Shown: positions 1 through 7,815 of the stretch, piece by piece
Layout: each line of letters opens with the position of its first letter
Position numbering within the stretch: position 1 is the stretch's first letter
Source: Desulfamplus sp964425195
GTDB lineage: Bacteria; Desulfobacterota; Desulfobacteria; Desulfobacterales; Desulfobacteraceae
DNA length: 64,000 bases
Assembly (NCBI GenBank): GCA_964425195.1
Contig: CAYRLG010000003.1
Location: forward strand, 1 to 64,000
Reading direction: 5' to 3'
Position numbers and translations under genes: made by a program
Notes under the pieces: model-generated
The model's database searches: none
Told to the model about the DNA's origin: nothing
The model's input: the letters and a program-made list of their open reading frames with translations, nothing else

Positions 1-6
1 TGTAAA

Positions 7-117
7 ATGAAAAGATTACCAAGAGGTCATTATACAAAAGAATTTAGAGAAGAAGCAGTGGGAGTTGTGACAGAAGAAGAAATGTCTTCAAAAAAAGAAG
101 TTCAAAGCGACGACTAA
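7..117 (+). pseudogene. IS3-type transposase OrfA remnant
   Basis: A 36-codon frame starts MKRLPRGHYTKEFREEAV, which resembles the N-terminus of IS3-family OrfA helix-turn-helix proteins. OrfA is usually about 90 to 100 residues. Here the similarity stops after roughly 25 residues and a stop follows at 115-117. No OrfB frame, DDE domain or inverted end is visible downstream, so this is a decayed fragment. Its position just before the signalling genes hints at past mobile-element activity at this edge. The fragment is short, so the family call rests on one N-terminal motif. Confidence 0.55.
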
Positions 118-132
118 ATCAAAGCATAATCT

Positions 133-152
133 GCCAATTGCCGAGAATTGGC
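133..152 (+). terminator. short hairpin after transposase remnant
   Basis: A perfect 7-bp inverted repeat, GCCAATT and AATTGGC, has a 6-nt loop and is followed by a short TTT. It could terminate the transposase transcript or be part of the element's debris. The U-tract is weak, so the function is uncertain. Confidence 0.3.
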
Positions 153-240
153 TTTGGCTGTTATTATATAAGAAGGAAGAACTTAGTTTTATTAATGAGC
201 AATACAAAATATGGTTAAAAGAATAATTAGTGAGGAATGA

Positions 241-801
241 ATGGGTAAAGAAATAACAATTTTGGCTGTTGACGATTCAGAAATAAACCTTGATATACTC
301 GTGGGTATATTAAAAAAGTACGATGTCATTCCTGCACTTTCAGGCAAAGAAGCATTAGAAATTCTGCAGGAAGAGAAAATTGACCTGATACTTTTGGATA
401 TTGTCATGCCAGAAATGGACGGATTTGAGGTCTGCCGCCGCATCAAGGCAGATGAGAGTACCTGGGAGATACCCGTGATCTTCATTACTGTTAAAAACAG
501 CGAACAGGACATACAGCAATGTTTTGAACTCGGAGTTGTGGACTATGTTGCCAAACCCTTTAATGCCGTAGAACTTTTGGCAAGAGTCCAAACTCATCTG
601 AAATTACGCAGCTACCAGGTTCGGCTGGAAGAGACGATCAAAGAGCAGGCTCAATTTAAGCAGGAACTGGTACAACTGATGAGTCTAACAGATAGTATGA
701 TAAAAGAGTTGAACAAAGAGGGTGGCATAAATAGGAAAGAACTATCAACCGCCTGCCTGCAAATGCAAAAAACGCTCAACCACTTGACAGATGGTTTATA
801 A
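241..801 (+). CDS. response regulator, receiver domain with helical tail
   Basis: This 186-residue cytosolic protein has one receiver domain (residues 5-122). The acidic pair is D11/D12, the phosphoacceptor is D53 in LLDIVMP, and the conserved lysine lies in the AKPF motif. The last 60 residues form a charged helical, probably coiled-coil tail with no DNA-binding or enzymatic domain. Such proteins relay phosphate or regulate by protein contact. A GAGG Shine-Dalgarno precedes the ATG. It is the first of three co-directional signalling genes, followed by a receiver-GGEEF protein and a BvgS-like kinase that carries an HPt domain, the likely phosphate source. The partner is inferred from position only. 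Confidence 0.85.
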   Translation: MGKEITILAVDDSEINLDILVGILKKYDVIPALSGKEALEILQEEKIDLILLDIVMPEMDGFEVCRRIKADESTWEIPVIFITVKNSEQDIQQCFELGVVDYVAKPFNAVELLARVQTHLKLRSYQVRLEETIKEQAQFKQELVQLMSLTDSMIKELNKEGGINRKELSTACLQMQKTLNHLTDGL

Positions 802-879
802 TTCGCTCTAAGCAGTACCTTTATAAAACAATCCCGAACTTCGGATAAACTTTAAACATTTTGGGGCATGGAGAACAAA

Positions 880-1770
880 ATGGATGAAAATATAGAAAAG
901 ACGATTTTAGTGGTCGATGATAATGAAAGCAATATTGATATGCTCCTTGCCATTTTAAAGGGGTATGATGTCATTCCCTCAACTTCTGGTGAGGATGCCC
1001 TTGCACTTATCAAAGAAGAATCCATTGACTTGGTGTTGCTGGACATACTGATGCCTGGAATGGACGGATATACGGTGTGTCAAAGAATTAAGAATCAACC
1101 TGATATACAGGATATCCCAATCATATTCATTACGGCTAAAAGTGACGAAGAAAGTATTGAAAAAGCCTATGACCTGGGTGGTGCCGACTATGTGACCAAA
1201 CCGTTTAAGCCCAAAGAGCTTCTGGCACGCGTTAAGGTTCAGCTCAAACTTCAGGCTGTACTCAAGGAGCTGGATTTTCTGGCTACCCGTGACAGTCTTA
1301 CAGGCATTTACAATCGCAGAAAATTTTTCCAACTGGCGGAAAAAATGTATTCTGAAGTATCCAATGGACTTTACGCTCTGATGATCGACATTGATCACTT
1401 CAAAAGGGTCAATGACAGATATGGTCATCATACCGGAGATGAAGCGTTGAAAAATATAACCCGCGCCATTTTACAAATCCTTCCTAAATCATCGCTTTTT
1501 GGACGTATGGGAGGAGAAGAGTTTGCCGTTCTTCTAAAAGCAGATGACCAGATCCATGCCATGGAAGTGGCATCTCTGCTTCAGCAGAAAGTAAATGAAA
1601 CCCTTATAAATATCGGAGACGGTTCGACCATATCCTGTACCATCAGCAGCGGTGTTGCCTGTAAACAAGAAGAGACCTCCTCGTTGGACAGTTTATTAAG
1701 GCAGGCTGATATGGCTTTATACAAAGCAAAGGAAGGCGGTCGGAACAGAAGTATTTTCAGAGATCTATAA
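880..1770 (+). CDS. receiver-GGEEF response regulator (PleD-like diguanylate cyclase)
   Basis: The ATG at 880 is preferred over an in-frame ATG at 868, because a GGAG ends 6 nt before it. The product is about 296 residues. A receiver domain (about 8-125, phosphoacceptor D55, conserved lysine K107 in TKPF) is followed by a GGDEF-family domain (about 135-296) with an intact GGEEF active loop at about 211-215. The family makes the second messenger cyclic di-GMP from two GTP. The position of the usual RxxD inhibitory site, five residues before the loop, reads KSSL, so product inhibition through that site is probably absent. It lies between another receiver gene and a hybrid kinase, its likely phosphodonor. 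Activity is inferred from the motif. Confidence 0.87.
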   Translation: MDENIEKTILVVDDNESNIDMLLAILKGYDVIPSTSGEDALALIKEESIDLVLLDILMPGMDGYTVCQRIKNQPDIQDIPIIFITAKSDEESIEKAYDLGGADYVTKPFKPKELLARVKVQLKLQAVLKELDFLATRDSLTGIYNRRKFFQLAEKMYSEVSNGLYALMIDIDHFKRVNDRYGHHTGDEALKNITRAILQILPKSSLFGRMGGEEFAVLLKADDQIHAMEVASLLQQKVNETLINIGDGSTISCTISSGVACKQEETSSLDSLLRQADMALYKAKEGGRNRSIFRDL

Positions 1771-1785
1771 TTTTAAGGAATCATT

Positions 1786-4700
1786 TTGAAATCAATTCTA
1801 ATCAGCATAATAATTTACTTGGTATTTCTATTTCCCGTGACAGCCAGTGCTTTGGAATTTACCCCCGAAGAGAAAGCCTTCATAACATCAAATCCTGAAA
1901 TCAGGGTTGCCCTGATGCCAGACTTCTCCCCATTCTCATACATAATCAAGGATGCAGCCGGCGGATTCGAACATGACCTGCTCGCATTACTTTCCCAAAG
2001 AACGGGGTTGAAGTTCACCAAACAGCTGGGAAACTGGAATTCGATTTTGACAGCTTTCAAAGCAAAAAAAACAGATATGATAGCCAGCATCTCGCACAAA
2101 AAAGAGCGGGAAGCGTTTACCCTTTTCACTAAACCCTACTATGAAATTCCCATCATGATCTTTGTAAGGGATGATTTTGGAGAGTATCAGGGATTAGAGA
2201 GCCTGGCTGATAAGAGAGTTGGTGTGCTCAAGGGTATTTTTTACAGAAAAGATCTGGAAGAGATAGGAACCATGAAACTTGTCTCCTATGAGACATATGA
2301 TGAGATAACCAAAGCCCTGGTATTTGGAAAAATTGATGCTTTGATTCAGAATCTGCCTAACATTAACCACCTGATCAAAAAGCATGTCTATACAAATTTA
2401 AAGCTGGCTGGTGAACTCCAACTTCCTAATATCAATAGGGAAGACTTACGTTTTGGCATACGCTCGGACAAACCGATTCTGCGTTCGATCATCCAAAAGG
2501 GGCTGGATTCCATCTCTGAGGAAGAAAAGGACGCATTAGCCAACCTATGGATTGGTGCTACACAGAACAGCAGAGCCAGCCTTATAAAATTCAGCACAAA
2601 AGAGGAAGCATATCTGGTCGAAAAGAAAACCATCACAATATGCGTCAATCCGGACTGGTATCCTTATGAAAAGATCAACGAACATGAAAAATATGAAGGG
2701 CTGGCGGCTGATTACTTGCAGCTAATTGCCCAAAAAATAGGAAAACCATTTACCCTGTTGCACACCAAAACATGGCAGGAGACATTGGAAAATGCCAAAG
2801 CTGGAAAGTGTGATATTGTACCATTTTTAGAACCAACCCCTGACAGCAAACTCTTTTTAAACTTCACCAGCCCCATCTATGATGAGCCAGAAGTGATTAT
2901 CGTTAAAAATGATGTTTCCTATCTTGGCGGCCTCAACGCCTTAAAAGGAAAAACAGTGGGGGTAGTCAAAGGTTCTCGAACGGCAAGAATCATCCGCAAT
3001 GAGTATTCGGAAATTAATGTCGTTGATGTGGAAAACTATATCAAAGCCATACGAATGGTTTCTGGCGGGGAGCTGGATGCTGCGATCAATCCCTTGGTCG
3101 GGGCGGCATACCTTATTGCCAAAGAGCGGCTGTTTGATATTAAGATCATTGGTGATACAGGTCTTAAAAAAAGCTATGCCATCGGGGTAAACAAAAATGA
3201 TGCCATGCTGCAGGGAATTATGGAAAAAGCTGTACTCTCCCTGGCAGACGATGAAGTTGAAAAGATCAGCAACAAATGGCTCTCTGTTCGCATGGAAAAA
3301 GGAGTGGACTACACTCTGATCTGGAAAATCCTGGTGGGCGTTGCACTGCTCTTGATGGGTGGGGTTTACTGGAATCGCAAACTCAGCTATGTCAACATGC
3401 AGCTTACGGCGGCTAAAAAAAAAGCAGAGGATGCGACTGTGACAAAGTCAACTTTTCTGGCAAATATGAGCCATGAAATTCGCACGCCTATGAACGCCAT
3501 TATAGGCATGCTCTATCTGATGAAACAGACCCATCTGGATTCAACACAGAGCGGATATGTGCATAAGATTGAAAACTCGGTCAACTCACTTTTGGGACTT
3601 ATCAACGATATACTTGATTTTTCCAAGATCGAGGCTGGAAAACTTGCTATTGAAAAAATTGATTTTGACCTTCAGACCGTCATCGACAATGTTACTACCC
3701 TGGTGGAACTCAAAGCCAATGAAAAGGGATTAGAGTTTGTTGTCAGCTATGATCAAGGGATGAATATGAACTTGCACGGTGATCCCCTGAGGCTGGGACA
3801 GGTGCTCACAAACCTTGCCAACAATGCTGTAAAATTTACCCAAACAGGAGAGGTGGGCATTTACATCATCCGCTTAGAACAAGACCGTTACAGGTTCAAG
3901 GTTCACGATACAGGTATCGGGATGACGCCCGAACAGCAGTCACTCCTTTTTCAGTCCTTTTCCCAGGCTGATGCCGGCACAACCCGCAAATATGGCGGGA
4001 CTGGTCTGGGACTTGCAATCTCCAAACAACTTGTGGAGATGATGGCTGGCCGTATTTGGGTTGAAAGTGTAGCCGGTCAGGGCAGCACTTTTACATTTGA
4101 GGTAACCCTGGAGGAGCAGGAGAGCAAACCCAAAAGGGTTCGGCAATTCCCGGACAAAAAAGTGCTGATTGTGGACGATACCCCAAGCTGGCAAAAGATA
4201 CTGACCCGCCTGCTCAAAGAGTTCAATATCAGTGTTACAATAGCTGATAGTGGAGAACAAGCCATTGCAATGATCTGCGGAGAGAAACAGAATTTTGATC
4301 TGGTTTTGATGGACTGGAAGATGCCGGGTCTTGATGGGATTGAGACCACAAAAAAGATCCGTGAACAATGCAAAAGCCTCCCGCCTACCATCATCATGGT
4401 ATCAGCCTATCGCCAGGAGAGCCTGTTGAATGCCGCAAAAGAGCAGGGCATAGAGATTTTTTTGCAAAAGCCCGTCAATCCGTCACTGCTTTACTCCGTG
4501 ATCATGGAGGCATTTGGCGAGAAAATCCATCATGAATACAATAAAACTGTTCAGTGTTCCTCCCTTAAAAATGAGCTTACAACCCTGAGTGGAAGCACTA
4601 TTCTATTGGCAGAAGATAACAGCATGAACCGGGAAATTATTCATGGCATGCTTTCTCACAGTGGTATAATAATCGAGGATGCCACCAACGGCAGGGAGGT

Positions 4701-5523
4701 GGTCCAAATGGTGGACGCGGAACCTGATAAATATGAGCTGATCTTGATGGATATCCAGATGCCGGAGATGGATGGATATGAGGCAACAAGTCTGATTCGC
4801 AAAAAAAACAGCACGCTTCCGATCATTGCATTAACCGCCAACGCATTAGTCAGCGACATTACCAAAACCAAAGAGGCAGGTATGCAGGAGCATCTCAATA
4901 AGCCTATTGATGTCGAAAAACTATTTGCCACACTACTAAAGTACATAAGTAAAAAATGCGAGGCAAAAGCAGTGCACGGTGAATTGGAACTGGGAGAGGA
5001 TTCAGACAATACACTGCCTGATATGATCCATGTCGATACCAGAGCAGGTCTGTCAAGGGTTGTGGGTGATACAAAACTATATGAAAAGCTGCTGTATGAT
5101 TTTGCGAGCAATTATGGCTCTTTAGAAATCTCTCCTAATGAAGAGGATTTTAAGAGGATCATCCACACGATCAAGGGACTCAGTGCCTCCATTGGAGCAA
5201 AAAAGCTCAGTGAGCTATCCAAAACCCTTGAAGATGATCCCAATGTTGAAAATTTGACCGCTTTTCAGGAACAATTGAATCTTGTATGCGATGAGATAGT
5301 ACGGACTATTAAATTCAAAGAAGATTTAACTATACAACAACCTATTTCTGTAGAACGTGAGAAAGCATTGCTTCAAGAACTCAAAACAGCACTGAAATCA
5401 AGGCGGAAAAATCTCTATGCACCCCTCCTTGAAGAACTTAGCGGGCACAATGAATTAAAAGTCTTGGTCAAAGGGTACAAATTCAAAGAGGCATTGGAGA
5501 TATTGGAAAAGGAACTGAACTGA
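1786..5523 (+). CDS. BvgS-like hybrid sensor kinase with two periplasmic binding domains
   Basis: A TTG start follows AAGGAA at a good distance. The 1245-residue product has, in order: a signal peptide (about 1-23), two tandem SBP_bac_3 solute-binding domains (about 25-265 and 270-500), a membrane helix (about 508-526), HisKA with H563 in SHEIRTP, HATPase_c with an intact NLANNAVKF N-box, receiver 1 (D843 in LMDWKMP), receiver 2 (D989 in LMDIQMP) and a C-terminal HPt with H1127 in IIHTIKG. This is the BvgS/EvgS architecture without the PAS domain. It would sense a small periplasmic solute, perhaps an amino acid, and pass phosphate by a multi-step relay to the two upstream regulators. The ligand cannot be told from sequence. 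A tail of about 65 residues follows the HPt. Confidence 0.9.
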   Translation: MKSILISIIIYLVFLFPVTASALEFTPEEKAFITSNPEIRVALMPDFSPFSYIIKDAAGGFEHDLLALLSQRTGLKFTKQLGNWNSILTAFKAKKTDMIASISHKKEREAFTLFTKPYYEIPIMIFVRDDFGEYQGLESLADKRVGVLKGIFYRKDLEEIGTMKLVSYETYDEITKALVFGKIDALIQNLPNINHLIKKHVYTNLKLAGELQLPNINREDLRFGIRSDKPILRSIIQKGLDSISEEEKDALANLWIGATQNSRASLIKFSTKEEAYLVEKKTITICVNPDWYPYEKINEHEKYEGLAADYLQLIAQKIGKPFTLLHTKTWQETLENAKAGKCDIVPFLEPTPDSKLFLNFTSPIYDEPEVIIVKNDVSYLGGLNALKGKTVGVVKGSRTARIIRNEYSEINVVDVENYIKAIRMVSGGELDAAINPLVGAAYLIAKERLFDIKIIGDTGLKKSYAIGVNKNDAMLQGIMEKAVLSLADDEVEKISNKWLSVRMEKGVDYTLIWKILVGVALLLMGGVYWNRKLSYVNMQLTAAKKKAEDATVTKSTFLANMSHEIRTPMNAIIGMLYLMKQTHLDSTQSGYVHKIENSVNSLLGLINDILDFSKIEAGKLAIEKIDFDLQTVIDNVTTLVELKANEKGLEFVVSYDQGMNMNLHGDPLRLGQVLTNLANNAVKFTQTGEVGIYIIRLEQDRYRFKVHDTGIGMTPEQQSLLFQSFSQADAGTTRKYGGTGLGLAISKQLVEMMAGRIWVESVAGQGSTFTFEVTLEEQESKPKRVRQFPDKKVLIVDDTPSWQKILTRLLKEFNISVTIADSGEQAIAMICGEKQNFDLVLMDWKMPGLDGIETTKKIREQCKSLPPTIIMVSAYRQESLLNAAKEQGIEIFLQKPVNPSLLYSVIMEAFGEKIHHEYNKTVQCSSLKNELTTLSGSTILLAEDNSMNREIIHGMLSHSGIIIEDATNGREVVQMVDAEPDKYELILMDIQMPEMDGYEATSLIRKKNSTLPIIALTANALVSDITKTKEAGMQEHLNKPIDVEKLFATLLKYISKKCEAKAVHGELELGEDSDNTLPDMIHVDTRAGLSRVVGDTKLYEKLLYDFASNYGSLEISPNEEDFKRIIHTIKGLSASIGAKKLSELSKTLEDDPNVENLTAFQEQLNLVCDEIVRTIKFKEDLTIQQPISVEREKALLQELKTALKSRRKNLYAPLLEELSGHNELKVLVKGYKFKEALEILEKELN

Positions 5524-5653
5524 GGTCAGTTTTTTCATCGGCAGCAAGGTTTACAGGCAAGTTCTGCCCTGTCTCGATGGTTTGTGCCAACAAGTTGGTT
5601 TCTGCCAAGTGAGGCTTCTTTATGTTGTAACAAAAAAACAGAATAAGGACTAT

Positions 5654-5796
5654 ATGCCTTTGACTGACGAGGAGGTAAAAAAGATAGTCGATGAGAGCTT
5701 AGAAGAGTACAAAAAAAACGTGAAGCCTGCAAAAAGAGTATGGACGACTTAATGCCTCAGAAGGATATAGACGGGTTATTAGGATGCGGAGAATAA
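5654..5796 (+). pseudogene. small frameshifted ORF of unknown family
   Basis: A frame starting at 5654 reads MPLTDEEVKKIVDESLEEYK and continues to a stop at 5750-5752. In the next frame, beyond a run of eight A's at 5711-5718, the sequence reads REACKKSMDDLMPQKDIDGL and stops at 5794-5796. One extra A would join the two into a single acidic, helical protein of about 47 residues. It may be a decayed gene, a sequencing slip in a homopolymer, or a slippage-controlled short gene. No family is recognised. It sits between the hybrid kinase and a strong terminator. Nothing else convincing is seen in the rest of the 5524-5830 gap. Confidence 0.35.
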
Positions 5797-5830
5797 AAAA
5801 TATAAAAAGTGTATTAATTTGTAGTAATCC

Positions 5831-5873
5831 AAGCTGGTATTATCTAAGATTTAAGGATAATACCAGCTTTTTT
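5831..5873 (+). terminator. strong rho-independent terminator
   Basis: A perfect 14-bp stem (AAGCTGGTATTATC at 5831-5844, its complement at 5856-5869) has an 11-nt loop and runs into TTTTTT. It closes the plus-strand signalling block. The complementary strand has no U-tract, so it is unlikely to serve the converging HMA gene. Confidence 0.85.
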
Positions 5874-5897
5874 GTACATATCACTTTTTCGGATCAG

Positions 5898-6110
5898 CTA
5901 ATCAGCAACACTAAACCCAGCCTTTACAATCGCCTCTTTTGCCAACGCTGCTTTTGATTTGTCAGCAGTTTTAAAAGATGCTTTTTTGCCTTTAAGATCA
6001 ACTTTTATATCAGAAAGACCGCCAACTCCTTCTAATGCCTTTTGAACACTACCCGAGCAGTGAGAACAGCTCATTCCCTCTATATTTAAGGTAATTTCCT
6101 GTAAGTTCAT
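5898..6110 (-). CDS. heavy-metal-associated domain protein (CopZ-like)
   Basis: This 70-residue protein is one HMA domain. The metal-binding motif GMSCSHC has its cysteines at residues 15 and 18. HMA proteins bind soft metals such as Cu(I) and act as cytosolic chaperones or as detached domains of P-type ATPases. A GGAGG precedes the ATG. It starts 18 nt after the cobyrinate synthase gene, so the two are probably co-transcribed, which is unusual because no copper ATPase is nearby. Which metal it binds cannot be decided. Confidence 0.85.
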   Translation of the reverse strand: MNLQEITLNIEGMSCSHCSGSVQKALEGVGGLSDIKVDLKGKKASFKTADKSKAALAKEAIVKAGFSVAD

Positions 6111-6128
6111 AATCAGCCTCCTTTTATA

Positions 6129-7745
6129 TTATTTTGTTTTAGATGATAAATTATAAAACTTGCGGCACGCATTTGCAAAAGCCTCTGCTGCACCGCCTTC
6201 CATGCTGTCAAAATGGACATGCAGATAACTTCCAAGCGTATTGTTTATCTGATATCCACTAAGCGATATCTCCTGACCATCTCTTGCAGTTGTCTGATAA
6301 ACCTGTTTTAATTGAAAATTATAGCTGTTTTCATCTTCAAGCGATGAGTAGTGGAACTCATGCCCTCGTAGAATATCTCCCTTTTTTCCAATAACAGTAT
6401 CTTGTTTAAGTGTAATCTGGCGGTATCCAAGAGACCTCATCTTTTTTGACATTACAGCAGAAAATGGAAAACAGCCTGTCATGGGATATTTTTTTCTGAA
6501 CTCTTTTATATCAGTATCGCGATACTGTGCTGTAGATTGATGATTATCTCTTGCCAAAAGAGCATTAACTTTTGTACTCTCCTCAAAGCCTGTAATATCT
6601 TTGCAAAGATACATAAAGCCTCCGCACTCACCATAAATGGGCATACCTTGTAGGCTCTTCTGTCTTATCTCTTCTATTAAACTTTTATTGAGCGAAAGCT
6701 CTTGTGCAAAAAGTTCGGGATAACCGCCACCAAAATATATTCCAGAAACATCAGACGGCAGAGTTTTAGAGCTGATCGGCGAAAATTCAACGATTTGTGC
6801 TCCATATCTTTCAAGAGCCTCTATATTTTCCTGATAGTAAAAGCAAAATGCCTTATCTCGTGCAACTGCTATTCGGATATTTTGAGTGTGAATCCCATCA
6901 TTTTGGCTCTGGAGTTGTGATATATTACACTTGTGGTGCTGTGGCAACTTATGGTGATGTAGCAGCTTCTGATGCTCTTGCTGGTTGTTCTGATGCTGTG
7001 GTAGATTCTGAACCAGCTCTTTTATAGAGGTATTTTTATCGATCATATCCACAATTTTTGTAATCACATCTGACGATAACTTATGTTCATCTGATGTAAC
7101 AAGACCTAAATGTCGTTCAGGCATTGCAATCTCTGGAGTTCTTGGAATATATCCCAAACACCGCATCTTACAATTTGCCTCAACCGCCTCTTTTAAATAT
7201 TCATAATGGCGTAAACTTCCTGTTTTGCTAAAAATCACCCCAGCAAACTCGATTTCAGGGTCAAAGTTCTCAAACCCCTGTACAATTGCTGCTGCACTTC
7301 TTGCCATACTTTTGGCATCTACAACAAGAATTACTGGAAGATTAAGCCATTTAGCCATCTGAGCGGTTGATCCTGCTTCTGATGTTCCGCTGTATCCGTC
7401 AAATAATCCCATTACACCTTCAACAACTGCTATATCTGCTGTTGTACAAATGTTGTCAATATCAGCAAAACCATCTTCATCAATATTATCAGCACACTTT
7501 TTGGTATTATCGGTACACCCTTTAGCAAAAATACGCTCGTTGGTTGCCCTTGATAGCATCCATGAGTCAAGATTACGGCTTATCTTTCCTGTTATTGCTC
7601 TGTGGTGTCCCGGGTCGATAAAATCTGGTCCAACCTTAAATGGTGCAACTTTATATCCAAGTTTGGAAAGATAGGATAGAATACCAAGCGTTATAGTAGT
7701 TTTTCCAGAGCCGCTGCCTGTTCCCGCAATTACAAAACCTTTCAT
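6129..7745 (-). CDS. cbiA: cobyrinic acid a,c-diamide synthase
   Basis: CbiA/CobB amidates the a and c side chains of cobyrinic acid in cobalamin synthesis, using ATP and glutamine. At 538 residues it is longer than the usual 450 to 470. The N-terminal synthetase domain has the P-loop GTGSGSGKTT (8-17) and KVGPDFIDPGHH (37-48). The C-terminal class I amidotransferase has its cysteine (C374) in YGECGGF and a later HEFHYS motif. Extra length comes from an acidic Cys/Asp-rich stretch (about 77-100) and a linker at about 246-287 with 8 histidines and many glutamines. No other cobalamin gene and no room for a B12 riboswitch is seen in the 62-nt leader. It is followed by the HMA gene. Confidence 0.93.
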   Translation of the reverse strand: MKGFVIAGTGSGSGKTTITLGILSYLSKLGYKVAPFKVGPDFIDPGHHRAITGKISRNLDSWMLSRATNERIFAKGCTDNTKKCADNIDEDGFADIDNICTTADIAVVEGVMGLFDGYSGTSEAGSTAQMAKWLNLPVILVVDAKSMARSAAAIVQGFENFDPEIEFAGVIFSKTGSLRHYEYLKEAVEANCKMRCLGYIPRTPEIAMPERHLGLVTSDEHKLSSDVITKIVDMIDKNTSIKELVQNLPQHQNNQQEHQKLLHHHKLPQHHKCNISQLQSQNDGIHTQNIRIAVARDKAFCFYYQENIEALERYGAQIVEFSPISSKTLPSDVSGIYFGGGYPELFAQELSLNKSLIEEIRQKSLQGMPIYGECGGFMYLCKDITGFEESTKVNALLARDNHQSTAQYRDTDIKEFRKKYPMTGCFPFSAVMSKKMRSLGYRQITLKQDTVIGKKGDILRGHEFHYSSLEDENSYNFQLKQVYQTTARDGQEISLSGYQINNTLGSYLHVHFDSMEGGAAEAFANACRKFYNLSSKTK

Positions 7746-7759
7746 AATTAATTATCTAA

Positions 7760-7815
7760 ACCTCTGCCTTGATGAACTGTTACCTAAGTCTCTGTCTTGA
7801 TGAGCTATTACCTAC
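7760..7815. repeat. 28-bp imperfect tandem repeat, two copies
   Basis: Two adjacent units share most of CTCTGYCTTGATGARCTRTT and TACCTA with a 28-bp period. The second unit runs into the last codons of the M48 protease gene, and the first lies in the short gap before cbiA. It looks like a local duplication around the protease stop codon. Confidence 0.6.

Noticed and set aside
979..1431. 150-codon minus-strand frame inside the receiver-GGEEF gene
   Set aside because: Antisense shadow of a clear coding gene with no independent support.
5535..5732. Minus-strand frame of 65 codons after the hybrid kinase
   Set aside because: Arg/Cys-rich composition with no start signal or family pattern, and it overlaps the plus-strand small ORF.
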